From positions 22,447,822-22,511,821 of the forward strand of contig CM022671.1 in NCBI GenBank assembly GCA_012295275.1: a stretch of DNA of 64,000 nt, given 5' to 3'. A model generated the notes under the pieces. It was given only the letters and a program-made list of their open reading frames with translations, searched no databases and was not told the origin of the DNA. This DNA comes from Chrysomallon squamiferum (Eukaryota > Mollusca > Gastropoda > Neomphalida > Peltospiridae). The position numbers and the translations under genes are program-made. Positions 1 through 43,640 of the stretch are shown one piece after another. The number at the start of each line of letters is the position of its first letter. The first letter of the stretch is position 1.

Positions 1-1130
1 ACAGTATTTAGTTAAAATAGTAAGAATATCTGTAACAACAGTAATTATGTTAAAATAATCGGTATATCCGTTACAACAGTAATTATGCTAAAATAATCGA
101 TATATCTATTATAACTGTATTTAGTTAAAATATTAAGAATATCTGTAACAACAGTAATTATGTCAAAATAATCGGTATTTAGTTAAAATATTAAGAATAT
201 CTGTAACAACAGTAATTAATTATGTTAAAATAATCGGTATATCTGTTACAACAGTAATTAGGTTAAAATAATAAGTATATCTGTAACAACAGTATTTAGT
301 TAAAATATTAAGAATATCTGTAACAACAGTAATTATGTTAAAATAATCGGTATAGCTGTTACAACTGTATTTAGTTAAAATAATAAGAATATCTGTAACA
401 ACAGTAATTAATTATGTTAAAATAATCGGTATATCTGTTACAACAGTAATTAGGTTAAAATAATAAGTATATCTGTAACAACAGTATTTAGTTAAAATAT
501 TAAGAATATCTGTAACAACGGTAATTAATTATGTTAAAATAATCGGTATATCTGTTACAACAGTAATTAGGTTAAAATAATACGAATATCTGTTACAACC
601 GTAACCGTATTTAGTTAAAATATTAAGAATATCTGTAACAACAGTAATTAATTATGTTAAAATAATCGGTATATCTGTTACAAAAGTATTTAGTTAAAGT
701 AATAAGCCTGTCTGTTACAACAGTATTTAGTTAAAGTAATAAGCATGTTTGTTACGACAGTATTTAGTTAAAGTAACAAGCCTGTTTGTTACAACAGTAT
801 TTAGTTAAAGTAATAAGCCTGTCTGTTACGACAGTATTTGTTACGACAGTATTTAGTTAAAGTAACAAGCCTGTCTGTTACGACAGTATTTAGTTAAAGT
901 AACAAGCCTGTCTGTTACGACAGTATTTAGTTAAAGTAATAAGCCTGTCTGTTACGACAGTTAAAGTAATAAGCCTGTCTGTTACAACAGTATTTAGTTA
1001 AAGTAACAAGCCTGTCTGTTACGACAGTTAAAGTAATAAGCCTGTCTGTTACGACAGTATTTAGTTAAAGTAACAAGCCTGTCTGTTACGACAGTATTTA
1101 GTTAAAGTAACAAGCCTGTCTGTTACGACG
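1..1130. repeat. Tandem satellite array, ~37-42 bp monomers
   Basis: About 30 head-to-tail monomers share the frame ACAGTATTTAGTTAAA...CTGTTACA. Two sub-families are visible. Positions 1 to about 690 hold AT-rich units of 37, 38 and 42 bp (AATATCTGTAACA and AATCGGTATATCTGTTACA types) that partly alternate in a higher-order pattern. About 690 to 1130 hold a more GC-rich unit of 37 bp (AAGCCTGTCTGTTACG) with 30 bp deletion variants. Each junction has a short dyad, CTGT-N4-ACAG. The array begins at the window edge, so its true length is unknown. Confidence 0.93.
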
Positions 1131-1544
1131 GCAACATGTTAAATACTAGGAATATCTCTTCGACAGTAAACTATTTTCTAACGGTGTTTTTTTACGACAG
1201 AAGCGTTAAGTCCTCTTTTGTCTTCTCAACAACAAACTCGTCGGTCACGCCAGTGCCGTGTCGTGTGTACTACGTCTGACTGCCGCAACGACACGGCCGC
1301 CAAGCCGGGCCATACTACGCATACTTTGACGGCACGACGTTGCTACGGTGGCGCCTCTTGTACTTACCCAACTCCCTCTTTTGAAATAACTAATCAGCGA
1401 TGTATGCAAGGTCTTGTTTTGTCGCATTTCCATAACTTTTTTGATTTTTTTTTTTTTTTTTTTTTTTTTCTCTCTCGCTCTCTGGTTTTGTTTATTGATA
1501 ACAAATGTGTTGGAAGTGGTACAGAAAACATGAATATATGTATG

Positions 1545-1585
<41 letters not shown>

Positions 1586-1699
1586 GTCCCCACAACTCCC
1601 CAAAATAATAAATAATAATAACGAATATATATATATATATATATGTATCTGAAATAAAAATGATAAATAAATATATAAATGAGATGAAATGAAATGAAA

Positions 1700-1734
<35 letters not shown>

Positions 1735-1790
1735 AATGAAGTTGGAAAAAATATATCTGTGGAAGTAAAAAAAAAAAAAACGGTTTGTAT
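1131..1790. repeat. Simple-repeat stretch upstream of the gene
   Basis: Decayed satellite sequence passes into poly-T (about 1445-1469), (GT)n (about 1556-1583), (AT)n (about 1626-1644), (AAAT)n (about 1696-1735) and poly-A (about 1768-1780). The open frames here are translations of these repeats. I see no gene. Confidence 0.85.
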
Positions 1791-1794
1791 ACCT

Positions 1795-1965
1795 TAGTGT
1801 TTCATCTGCGCCGCTATCAAACAAAATCAGGCGACAGTCTCATATTCAGCACACAATCCACTGGCGACAGAAAGCGAGGATTTTTCACACACGTCTCTGT
1901 CAATCAAATTCTAAAAGGCGTGGTCAAAACCGTTAAACCGTTATGACTTCCGACATTCATTTTAA
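1795..1965 (+). promoter_or_regulatory. Unique block with a tandem MYB-type site
   Basis: This is a non-repetitive island about 0.6 kb upstream of the coding start. It contains an exact tandem duplication of the 8-mer AACCGTTA at 1928-1943, which matches the MYB recognition core (established motif). Regulatory function is inferred. Confidence 0.35.
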
Positions 1966-2239
1966 ATTTATTGTGGATAAATTTATTTCATTTTTTAGTT
2001 CAATAATAAAAAAAAAAATATTTAATATATTTTTATAAAACAAAAAAATAATAATAATAACAATAATAATAATTAATTAAAAAAAAAATAATAATAATAA
2101 TAATTAATAAATACACGTAAATTTTGAAACGTGACCATCCTGTATGCATCCGTCAGTTTAATTACTGGTATCCATGGTAACGAATGAGAATAAATTTGTT
2201 TTTTTCCATATTTAATTTTGTTTCTGAATGACTGAAGTT

Positions 2240-2511
2240 CAGTTATCAAAATTCTGACCGAAAGAGCGGCCCGATCGATTTCGGTGTCTGAAAACACACG
2301 TTTCAGACTTGGCGGCGTTAAAGGGTACTAAGCTCCGCCTTTTTCTAACGACGATTGGCCACCTCTCGGCTTCCCGTCCAATAGAATGCGCCCGTTGTCT
2401 GAAGACGGACAGGCGCAGGCTTCGAAACTGACAATCGGCTAACACATGTAGTTCGGCAAAAAGCCCGTTTGCAGAACGCAATGTGGTGATAGAGCGACAT
2501 AAGTCCTTTCG
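2240..2511 (+). promoter_or_regulatory. Proximal promoter and 5' UTR of Tbx2/3 (inferred)
   Basis: This unique, higher-GC block lies directly upstream of the first exon. It carries an inverted CCAAT box (GATTGGCC near 2353) and a forward CCAAT (GTCCAATAG near 2376). No clear TATA box sits at a useful distance. A two-codon upstream ORF (ATG TGG TGA) lies at 2481-2489, just before the coding start, and could reduce initiation at the first downstream ATG. The transcription start cannot be placed from sequence alone. Confidence 0.5.
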
Positions 2512-33752
<31,241 letters not shown>

Positions 33753-34005
33753 ACTGTATTAATAAACTAAATTAAATTATGAAATAATTTATTGAACAAC
33801 CAAAGATTTTTTTTTTTTTCCCCAACAAAGAAGGCTGTGCTTGTTTTTGAGTGGTAACTTTATTCTTTCTCTTTTTTTTTTTTTTATGAGCCAGAACGTA
33901 AAAAAAAAAAAAAAAAAGAAGAAAAGAAAGAACAGAAACCCGATTTTGTTCAGAGAAAAACAAAATGTGTATCTTCTTCTAAATAAACTGTTGGTGTCGT
34001 TGTGT
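33753..34005 (+). other. Probable 3' UTR of Tbx2/3
   Basis: AT-rich sequence after the TGA, with poly-T and poly-A runs. One AATAAA lies only 9 bases after the stop (33761-33766). A better polyadenylation context is at 33982-33987. The 3' end is inferred. Confidence 0.5.
33982..33987 (+). terminator. Candidate polyadenylation signal AATAAA
   Basis: AATAAA followed within about 25 bases by the GT-rich TGTTGGTGTCGTTGTGTGTT, a typical downstream element. Other AATAAA matches exist in this AT-rich DNA, so the choice rests on the GT-rich element. Confidence 0.5.
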
Positions 34006-34009
34006 GTTG

Positions 34010-35440
34010 AAGTATACTTTGTTTTTTTCATTACTCGGTGTTTGATATCTATGACGTATGTTTCAGTTAGTGCTACGCAACAGATGACGTCACACTGGAT
34101 GTATAATTTGTGTTGTGATATACTGAGAAACACACACACAAATCATATTTATATATATATACTGGTTTAACTAGTGTTCTCTTTCTCTTCATGGATCTCA
34201 TTTTCAAACTACACCAAAGATCATTTAGGACTTTTTATTATTATTGTTATTATTTTTATTTAAAGCTAAAAGTTTCTTTATTAGAAACTTCACAATCCTG
34301 TATATTATTTTTATTTACTTTTTTTTTATCTTTTAGAAACAGTGTTTTACATAATTTGTTTTATCTCTGCGTTAGAAGAGATATTTAAACACCAAAGCTA
34401 AAATATAATAATATCGTAGTATTGTGTTTCATCATTACATATTATTAAACCTTATTTAACTTTAGAAAAACAACAAAAAATAAATCATTTTGAAAACATA
34501 TTTCACATATGCAGACAAACACAGATATACATGCTTAGGTTAATACATACATACCATATAATGCATACATACATAGACACCTACATACACCCATACAAAC
34601 ATATAAACACACACAACATATTAATATAATTTCTTTCTGGTTTTTTTTTTTTTTTCTGTTTTTTTTTTTAAATCATATGCTTTTAAAGGCTTCATTCCAT
34701 TAATATTCCATTAAGTGTCCCATTAAAAAATGATATTAATTTTTGAGATACCGCACAAGTATCTTAAGATTATCTTTCAAAATGTGATGAAAAAAATCTA
34801 TTAAGGAACAAGCGACAGATATTCTCAAGACATTTTGCCAGGAATATATAATGATGATAAAACCTATTTACTATTCGTCTTATTATTAATTCATGTTTAA
34901 CATTTTAAGGGATGAAAATACACATGTTTGTCAAATATCAAAGATATATCACGGAAATTTGTCACATTTATGGCACGTGTGGATAAGGTCGTTAAAGTAA
35001 ATTATATATTTAATAAACAGCCCTAAGAACAGGATATGCATGGCATTCATATTTTATATATTTACCATTCTTTTATTATTAAAGAAATGTTCGATGATAT
35101 GCACTCTGTTACTGCGTCTTTAAATATTAATAATATTATATACAATACTTATTTAATACCCCTAACTTATGTGGAAATTAAATTGTTGTTTCGGTTATCA
35201 TGAGCTTTTAATATGTGGAGATTTCCTGTTTATATCACTGTTGCTATAATTGTAAAGCTATAATAATACTTTTTTTTATTATTATTTTCTCTTCCAGTTT
35301 GATTTCAGGTTCTTTGATTATTATTATTATTATAAAACTCTAACGATGTACAGAATATTATTTTAAAACATTTATAAAGAAAAAAAAATTAATTTCAGTT
35401 TCCTTAACTAAATACAGATATTAGTCTCGATAATTGAAAA
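34010..35440. other. AT-rich downstream sequence, no gene seen
   Basis: Mostly AT-rich, moderately unique DNA with short CATA runs (about 34540-34620) and poly-T. No coding exon or RNA gene is recognised. Confidence 0.55.
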
Positions 35441-36220
35441 TTACAAGTCTCTGCTGTGTTTTCGACACTCGCTGTTTTCTGTGTATCTGTGATCCTCTTG
35501 TTTGACTGTTCAGGATCCGCCACCGGTGAACCCAGGGCTGTTCCAGACGTAATAAAAGAGGGGGCGTGGTTTGACATAAAAGGATATTTATCATTCTTTA
35601 ATCCTCTCTTTATATATTTAAAAAAAAATTAAAAATTTTAAAAATTTTTAAAAAATTAATTCGATTAACAGAGAAGCATAGTGTCATACCGACTTAAATG
35701 GTATTTTCGTGTTTTTTTTTTTGTTTTTTTTTACACCGCACCCTTTCTGACAGTTATCTCTGGAACTTCCCTTACAAGAACAGTTAATGTTGTTTAACTA
35801 AGCCTCGATTGATGTAAAGTACCCTATGATTAAATTCTGATGAAATGTGTAATTGTGTTTGCGGTTTCCTTGGTGTGTTTTTTTTTTTTTTTTTTTTTTT
35901 TGTTCGCTATCTCACAACTTCTCTGTCGGACGTAGAGCCGTTTGATCCATCCCAGAAGTCTTTGCGAGTGATAATTTCTGTTCTGGCTGTCCCCGGGTTT
36001 CCACAATCAATCAGTTAGTTAGTTCTTACAGAAGTGGGTAAACATTTGTTTTTCTCGCTGTGGCGACAGACCCAACGCCTCGGTCTCTAGCGACCTATAA
36101 GTTTACAATCTGCTCTTCATTTCAGCAAATTTACTTTGTCGAAACGAGATTTCTCTTTGCCGTATTCTCCGGTAAAGTTCGTGCTGTCCGAAATTGACCA
36201 TTATAAAAGGAGATAAAAAA
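35440..36220. other. Unique blocks downstream of the gene
   Basis: Includes a perfect CACCGGTG palindrome and a GGGGGCGTGG (KLF/Sp-like) box near 35520-35570, a poly-T run (about 35879-35900), and an exon-like unit at 36126-36171 discussed as a finding. No gene is supported. Confidence 0.35.
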
Positions 36221-36442
36221 AAATTATGCATGTAATGATAATGAAAATGTACAATGGACAAAAGATGATAGCGTGATTTTTTTTTTGGATATTTTTTTGG
36301 CAATATGTTTTTCCCAATCCAAACAGTTGCAGAAAGCCTGATCATTCAAAAGCTGAAGGATGTATATAAAGTATACTTTATAGGTAACAACGATATCATT
36401 ATTCAAAATAAAATTAAAATAAAATAAGAATATTTAGATAAA

Positions 36443-36445
<3 letters not shown>

Positions 36446-36503
<58 letters not shown>
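36446..36503. repeat. (GT)n, about 29 units
   Basis: Pure GT dinucleotide run. Confidence 0.95.
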
Positions 36504-36504
<1 letters not shown>

Positions 36505-36779
36505 TAAGAATGAAACTATATAAAGAGTTATTTTTTAGATGTTTTTTTTAATTATCATTATTATTATTAATATTAGTCAACATTATTAATTTTTATAGCC
36601 TCTAAATCTATTTAACTAAATTCAAACATAAATGATCATCAGGAATTATGGTTCTGTTTTTTTTATTTTATTTTTTTTATTTTAATTTTTTTTTTTTTTT
36701 TTGATTTCACTTGATTTTCTGTTTCTTGAAAAAGATTCTTATGTGCGTGTGTTTGTTTGTTTGTTTATAAAACAAACTA

Positions 36780-37505
36780 CAGAGAAATCAAACTACATTT
36801 ATGCCATGGTTTCCGTCATTATCATTCCTCTACGTGGACGATATACGTTACGCCTTATACGTTAGGCACATCTCTATCTTTGGATACACACCTCGTGGTG
36901 ACAGTCAAGACTAACACCGTGAGGTCATAGATAATAAGTTCGTTTTACTTGTATTTAACACGAAACATCAAAAGTGAAAAAAAAAACAAGGAAAATGAAT
37001 TTGGACTCTCTTGTAAGCACTCTCGCTGTATAATGGCTTAATCAATGTAGTGATCCAGACTCAAAGTGATTTACTTATACTGCATGACACCTCGGCGCCC
37101 GTACTCCAAAACCTGCTCCTAAATAACCGGTTCTTGTCAACAGCGTTCAAGAGACGGTCGCGACAGAACATAAATTGTCGAAGCAGCTCATCACGCCTCT
37201 AAAACCTATCGGTTATTGCACACGGAGGGTTAATCCCGATAGGCAATAACCCCCACTAGAAGAGGAAAAAACAGCTTGAAGCTGGCCCTCGGCTCGTTCG
37301 CTTTTAAATTATTGCCTACACTTTTGAGGAATTTCAATAACCCACGCCAAAACCCATACACACCCCTGTTTCGGGGAATAAAAGACAAGATCTTACACTC
37401 TTCGGCTCTTTTATTGAGCTTTAAGTATCCTCGTAGTAAATCATTGTGAAAAGCGTATAGATTTTTAGGCCTTGTTTCTTCTGCAGATGAAATAAAACAG
37501 CCGCC
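36780..37505. promoter_or_regulatory. Candidate regulatory block with GCAATAA motifs
   Basis: About 700 bp of unique DNA. Around 37200-37340 the word RTTATTG occurs four times in both orientations (GGTTATTGCA, GGCAATAACC, ATTATTGCCT, TCAATAACCC), alongside CCTATCGG and its complement CCGATAGG. GCCGCCAT is at 37500-37507. GCAATAA is a known posterior Hox/Cdx-type core; function here is inferred. Confidence 0.35.
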
Positions 37506-37509
37506 ATGT

Positions 37510-39050
37510 CACCAAAAAAAAAAAAAAAAAAAAAAAAAAAATGAAGAGGATCATGACGTTTTCTGTATTAAAGATTGTATTTTTTTTATTTATTTATTTT
37601 ATATATCATAACACGCCTGGTTTTCTGGCTGGGTGGGTGTGGCTGAGTGTCGTGAAGATGTGGGGTCAGGCTGGCTGTCTAGCTGGGTGAAATACGACTG
37701 GATGATGTCTGGTTAAATATTGTATTTATTTTTAGTCAAGAAGCACCAACTGAGAATTATCTTCTGTAATACAAAATAAAACAAATATATTACATTCTAG
37801 ACAACTCGGTCATAATAACCTGTTTTTCAAATAGTAACATGAATATAACAGTAGAAGTAGGAGTAGTAATAGTAGTAGTAGGAAGAAGAGCATCAGCAGT
37901 AGTAATAGAAATAATAGTAACAACAACAGCAATACTAATATAAACAGTACTGCTGCCGGTACAACTATTACTACGTTGTCTACTACTACTACTACTGCTA
38001 ATAATAATAATAGTGTCATCATCATCATCATTATTCCAAACTACAAAACAAACAAACTTAAAAAAAAAAAAAAAAAAAAAAAAAAATGTTTTAAATTAGA
38101 ATGAGAAAATCGAATCTAATGCGAGAATCAGCCTGAATTTAATAGATTATTCAGATGTAATACGACTAAACTGAAACGTGGACTATATCCTTATACACAT
38201 GCTACGCCTGAATATTGACCCACTTTGCGTCTAAAGTTCCGTACATTGTATTGTTTTCTGAATTACGATTTATTGTGTCTGTAATGTTACTTTCTGTATT
38301 AGTATTTTTTATTATCATCATATCGTCGTTACTACTGTTATTATTATTATTATTAATATTGACATCATCATCATTATTGTTCAGTTCTTTCACCAAATAT
38401 TTTCTAATATTAATGTGTGTGGAGAAATACAGAAAATTTATTTTCTCTAAAAACAACGTTAAAAAATAGTTTTATTTGTATTTTTGTAAAATTATAATTA
38501 TGCAACATACAAAGATAGTTTTCTTTCTTTATTTCTTTTTATTTACTTTAACCTTATTTATTTTCTTTATTTCTTTTTTTTTTTTTCTTTTGTTTATTTA
38601 TTTATTCATTTATTCATTCATTTACTTATTTATATTTATTTATTTATTTATTTATTCACTTACCTACTTTTTTTTTATTTTTATAATTATTTTATCTTAC
38701 ATAATTTTTTTTTTATTTTTTATTTTTCGATTAATATCACATTAATATTATTTTAAAAATGTTTAATCCCTATTTATTTATTATCAATTTAAACGTCCAT
38801 TTATCCATTCTTTTAAAATTTTATTTATTAGTTCGTTCTCTATTTCATTCATTCATTCCTTTTTTATTCATTCATTCATTCTTTATTCATTCATTCGTTC
38901 ATTCGTCCATCCGTTAATTTTATTTTTTAAATCAGACCATAATTTATAAGTGGCCAGTCTAACATTTTTATTAACACGTATGTACTCAGGAACGTGTCTG
39001 TTATTAGTGACGATTGTAAATCAAGTATAAGCTGCAATCATAAAATGTCT
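37510..39050. repeat. Poly-A, AGT/AAC trinucleotides and (TTTA/ATTC)n
   Basis: Poly-A about 37515-37541 and 38060-38086, degenerate AGT/AAT tracts about 37850-38030, and TTTA/CATT tetranucleotides about 38590-38910 in T-rich DNA. No gene. Confidence 0.8.
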
Positions 39051-39366
39051 ATCCAGGCTTATCAGGCGAGGTCGAATACCAGAACATTTTAACACCTAAC
39101 TTCTTGTGGTGTTTGTTCAGCTACAAATACTGTATTATAAAACAACTGTATTTTGTTTTATGTCTGGATACAGAGGTCAGAAATAGATTTATGATTTCTT
39201 ATAACTAAATATATTCTCATATACATACATGTATACATACCATACATACATACACACTTTACATACACACATACATACTTTACATACACACATAGATACA
39301 CACATACATACATACATACATACAAGAAACATAACGTATAATTATACAAAATTATATATATATATA

Positions 39367-39537
<171 letters not shown>

Positions 39538-39544
39538 CCCCTTT

Positions 39545-39900
39545 ATAATCAATGTAGTCTTGTGCAAATTAGGGCTTCATTTTGCAACACATCCAAATAA
39601 AGGCCCAAGCATGAAAGCGATGGTGTTTCGATATGAAGCAAACGATATATCCCTATGGCGCCTCCTGGCTTCGTCCGCCTGTGATTGAAAAAAAAGAAAA
39701 CGTTCATATTCACAGCAATTTGCTAGCACAGTGAGGACTGCCACATTTTACCCTCGCTGCTGGTGAAAAGACGGCAGACGCACGTTGACTGTCACTTTGA
39801 TCTTCCAGATTACAAGGAGCTGCACAAAGCCCACCCGCAAAGTAACACGCACGTAAACTCGTTTACGACGTCCCTAATAGACCTTTTTTTTACTATATAC
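39545..39900. other. Unique island
   Basis: Mixed-composition sequence between (CT)n and a poly-T/TTTTA region. It has GGCGCCTCCTGGC near 39658. No exon is recognised. Confidence 0.3.
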
Positions 39901-39929
39901 GCCACCCAGGTTTGAATTTTTAATTTTTA

Positions 39930-39952
39930 AATTTGTTTATTTTATTTTATTT

Positions 39953-39986
<34 letters not shown>

Positions 39987-40221
39987 TTTATTTTATTTAG
40001 TTATTTATTTTATTTTATTTTGTTTTGTTTTGTTTTGTTTTGTTTTGGTTTTCTTTGTTCATTTATTTATTTTTTATTTATTTATTTATTTATTTTATTA
40101 ATTTTATTTTATTTTATTTTATTTTTATTTATTTATTAAAATATTTTATTTTAGTATGTTTTTAGTTTTAGTTTTATTTCCATGTAACCTTTTGTTTATT
40201 TTTTCATTTATATATATATAG

Positions 40222-40260
<39 letters not shown>

Positions 40261-40763
40261 TATATATTATGTATATATAGATGTACGTTGTATGTTTATA
40301 TAAGAATGAATGTTTTTATTTGTTTATATTTTATTCATTCATTCATTCATGTGTTTCAGGATTACAGAAACAATTTGGCAAGATGAATTTTTCATAATTT
40401 ATGGTGGATATAAGAAGACATATATATGTATTTATTTATTTTAATTTAAGGTTTTTATTTATTTAGAGTTATTTTTTTATTCATTCATTCATTCATTTCT
40501 GCGTATTTTCTGTATTTTTTAAATTTTTGTTTTAATATTTATATTATTTAATTCGTCATAACCCGGATTTTCTTCATATTTTTTAACTTATTTATTTTAT
40601 ATTATTACACTTTTCATAAAATATAAATCTAAATTACTTCATTTTACTTCATTTCATTTTATTTTGTTCCATAGTTTTATTTTTAATTTTAATATTTCTT
40701 TTAATCTATTTATTTGCTTTGTTATCTTTATATTTATTTTTTTATTATTATTTATTTATTTAT

Positions 40764-40816
<53 letters not shown>

Positions 40817-40965
40817 CTACATTTTTCATGTTACTTGTGTTTTTATTTATTTATTTATTTATAAATTTATTTATTTATTTCATTGCTTTATTTATTCGTA
40901 TCTTTAAAATCTTTAAAAAAATTCTCTTGCTGAAAAAAAAAAAAAAAAAAAAAATGATATGTAAA
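39930..40965. repeat. T-rich low complexity, (TA)n and (ATT)n
   Basis: TTTTA units, poly-T about 39957-39983, (TA)n about 40210-40260, (ATT)n about 40775-40816, (TTTA)n and poly-A about 40935-40954. Confidence 0.85.
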
Positions 40966-40989
40966 CACATTTGTTTCGGCTAAAAACTA

Positions 40990-41345
40990 GTGTTGCTCTG
41001 CTTTCAGTTTTATTTTTTTAAAAAGCCCCTTTAAACAACCACGTTTAAGCAAAAAAGTCTACAAACGTTACTTACGAAGGACCTGCAAATTACACTGGCA
41101 TTTGCCGCGAATATTTGTCTTAAACTTAGTCGCATCGTTCCGCTGACGAAACAATAGTTTCACACAGTAACGAGAACAAACAACATGTAGACGAAAAGAC
41201 GCGAAAGAGTCGCTCTCCTGTTTGCAGACGTTTTTAGCAACATACAGCGAGACTGTGTCGTTCGGAAGTGCTCGGATAGTTTCGGCAAACGGTTAATCCG
41301 ACTTCGGAATGTTACGTTTTTCGTACGAGTATGAGGGAAAAGAAG
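40990..41345. other. Unique island
   Basis: Unique DNA rich in ACG/CGA words. No coding signature, RNA gene or mobile element was found. Confidence 0.35.
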
Positions 41346-41689
41346 AGAGGAAAAAAAATATAACAGCTTTTGTTGAGTCTGTTGTTTGATTAGATTTTCA
41401 AAAATAATTTAATTATTAATTTTTCCTGTATTTTGTTTTGTGTATATTTATATATGTGTAAGTATGTATTATATATCTAGGTGTGTATGTTTGTGTATGT
41501 GTGTACGTGTATATTTATATGTTTTTTACATGCGTATGATTTTATGTATGTATATATGTGTGTGTATGTATTTTTGTAAGAACGAACGGACGTATGTGTC
41601 TGTATAATGTATAATATGTATGTATGAACGTATACGTATGACAAACATGGCTGTTTAACAGATTTTGAATCAACAACCTAACAACTGTT

Positions 41690-42345
41690 TCACTCTCTCA
41701 TTGATCACATCGAAATCCACAAATCCAAGCTAAAAATACCACCCACCAACCAGCCTTGTCATTTTAATTTATTTACATCGGCCGCCAGTCTAAGTGTTCC
41801 AGCTGACTGTTAGGAGGGGACGGGGAAAGGAAGAGCGTCTGCCATAGCGAGAAAAAAAAAAAAAAAAAAAAAAATCCTTGACCGCGTTGACAAGCTTATG
41901 TAAACGTCTGAACGCCTCTTTTTAAAAAAAAAAAAAAAAAAATGTGTGACTGCACAAATCCGTGCAAACGTCCCACATGATAACTTTTTGAAGAAAAAAA
42001 AAATAAAAAAAAATCCTCTGGACGAAGCAGTAGACTGTGTGTGTAAGACGCGTTGCGCTGCTGTATTTAAACGCGGTCTGGGGCCTGTCTATTGGCGGTT
42101 CGAGCGATCGTCGCCAGCGAGAGCCGCTCGCCTAAGAGGAAACGGATTTCGGATCGCCAGATTTGTCAAACATATCTGTTGTAACCGAAGCCGTGTTGAT
42201 GTGTATCTGTGTACATTGTTTGAGATAGAGAAAATTGGAAGGGAGGAGGATATGCTGGAGTGTGCCGGCTTGTGCGTGGTGGTGGCGGCGGCTTTCGAAG
42301 ACGTGGGAGGTTTTCTGGGGTTTTTTTTTTGTTGAATAATCTAAT
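41690..42345. promoter_or_regulatory. Higher-GC block with a promoter-like arrangement
   Basis: Unique DNA broken by poly-A runs (about 41850-41873 and 41924-41941). On the minus strand an exact CCAAT (42095-42091) is followed 20 bases on by TTTAAATA (42071-42064). A 129-codon plus-strand frame (41946-42335) crosses it but has no recognised domain. Promoter activity is speculative. Confidence 0.25.
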
Positions 42346-42499
42346 TAACATTATTTCAGTAGATTTAATTAGTAGTTACGTACTTCCGTATATAAAACTG
42401 ACCATTCTGATGTAATTTATATATTGAAATACGTACACATAAATGCTTGTATCGTTATCGTTAATTAATGCATATTACAGTGTATGCTGGTTTTATTTT

Positions 42500-42503
<4 letters not shown>

Positions 42504-42574
<71 letters not shown>

Positions 42575-42586
42575 ACACACACACGT
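42504..42586. repeat. (CT)n-(CA)n
   Basis: (CT)n about 42504-42541 continuing as (CA)n to about 42584. Confidence 0.94.
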
Positions 42587-42599
42587 TTATAAATTTTAA

Positions 42600-43640
42600 T
42601 TCAGACTGTTTTTCTGTTTTCGAACAAATTAAATGATATGAAAATCGCGCGAAGATAATATAAAAAGTTGGCCAAGATATACATTTCTTTAGCAAATAGA
42701 TTAACAATTATGACTATATATGTGAAAAAAAAATTTATAACTGTAACTTACGAATGTTAATTTAATTATGACATTGTGATCATAACTAGATAACTGGTTA
42801 CTCTAAACCATAAAAATATAATCAATTTTCATTGCTCATTTAAAACAGCGTAATCAACAAATAAATTATTTTCCTTATCTTTTATATATAAAAAAAAAAA
42901 ATAATAATAATAATAATAAATAAATAAATAATAAAATAATAATAATAATAAAATCCAGTAACCAAAAACGAGAGAAACCAATTCACTCAGTCACTAAACA
43001 ATATAATAAAGATACGTTCTTTAGATAGTAGTTTATTTTCCAATTTTTCCCGCGCAATGAATTCAATCGATCGAGAACGTGTTTTCGCGGTGTACAGTTT
43101 ACGACTTTTTCATTACAGTGGGCGTCCCTTTGATCGGCTGCGTTTCACCATATTGGTGTGTTATGTGCCTTTTATTATTAAAGCATAAATTATTTCTTTC
43201 TTTCTATTAAGAAAGTAAAAAAAAAAAAAAAAAAGAACCCGTGACTGGAAAAACGAGTCGACTGATAAGAACCGAGATGGAGATGAAACTTAACGTTAAA
43301 AGCGGTGTGGGTGGTGCGAAGCCCTTTGTAACATGCAAACGTGAAATACATAAACTAAACGCGGTCAAAAGGGAACTGAAATAAGTCTTAACCGATACTG
43401 CTTACTCTATTGACAAAGATTTTCACACCTCCGTGATTAAAATTTCTCCCTTGTACGCAGTTATCTGAGCGACGCCAACATGGTTCGTGTGCACATAATT
43501 AAATGACGTTTAGCGCAAGATTAGAGAGTTTTCTGTACAACAGAGAGAGACCGATAATAATGCTCGAGGAACCATTTTATGTTCATGTATTATGTGGACA
43601 TTTCAATACAATTAAAGCCGGCTTTTTTTATTAGAAGTGT
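42600..43640. other. AT-rich then unique sequence, no gene seen
   Basis: AAT/AAAT repeats about 42890-42955, then a unique block (43010-43640) with an exact T-box half-site TCACACCT at 43433-43440 and poly-A about 43216-43234. Confidence 0.4.

Noticed and set aside
690-1130. CRISPR-like array of regular repeats
   Set aside because: The units are contiguous without unique spacers and the locus is eukaryotic; it is a satellite.
1218-1824. Overlapping 69-144 codon frames on both strands upstream of the gene
   Set aside because: They are translations of poly-T, (GT)n and (TTTA)n repeats with no domain and no splice context.
40330-40450. Exon-like sequence after GTGTTTCAG
   Set aside because: The acceptor lies in (ATTC)n low-complexity DNA and no donor follows the short open frame.
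41946-42335. 129-codon plus-strand frame in a GC-richer block
   Set aside because: It starts in a poly-A-flanked region, has no recognised domain and ends in a poly-F translation of poly-T.
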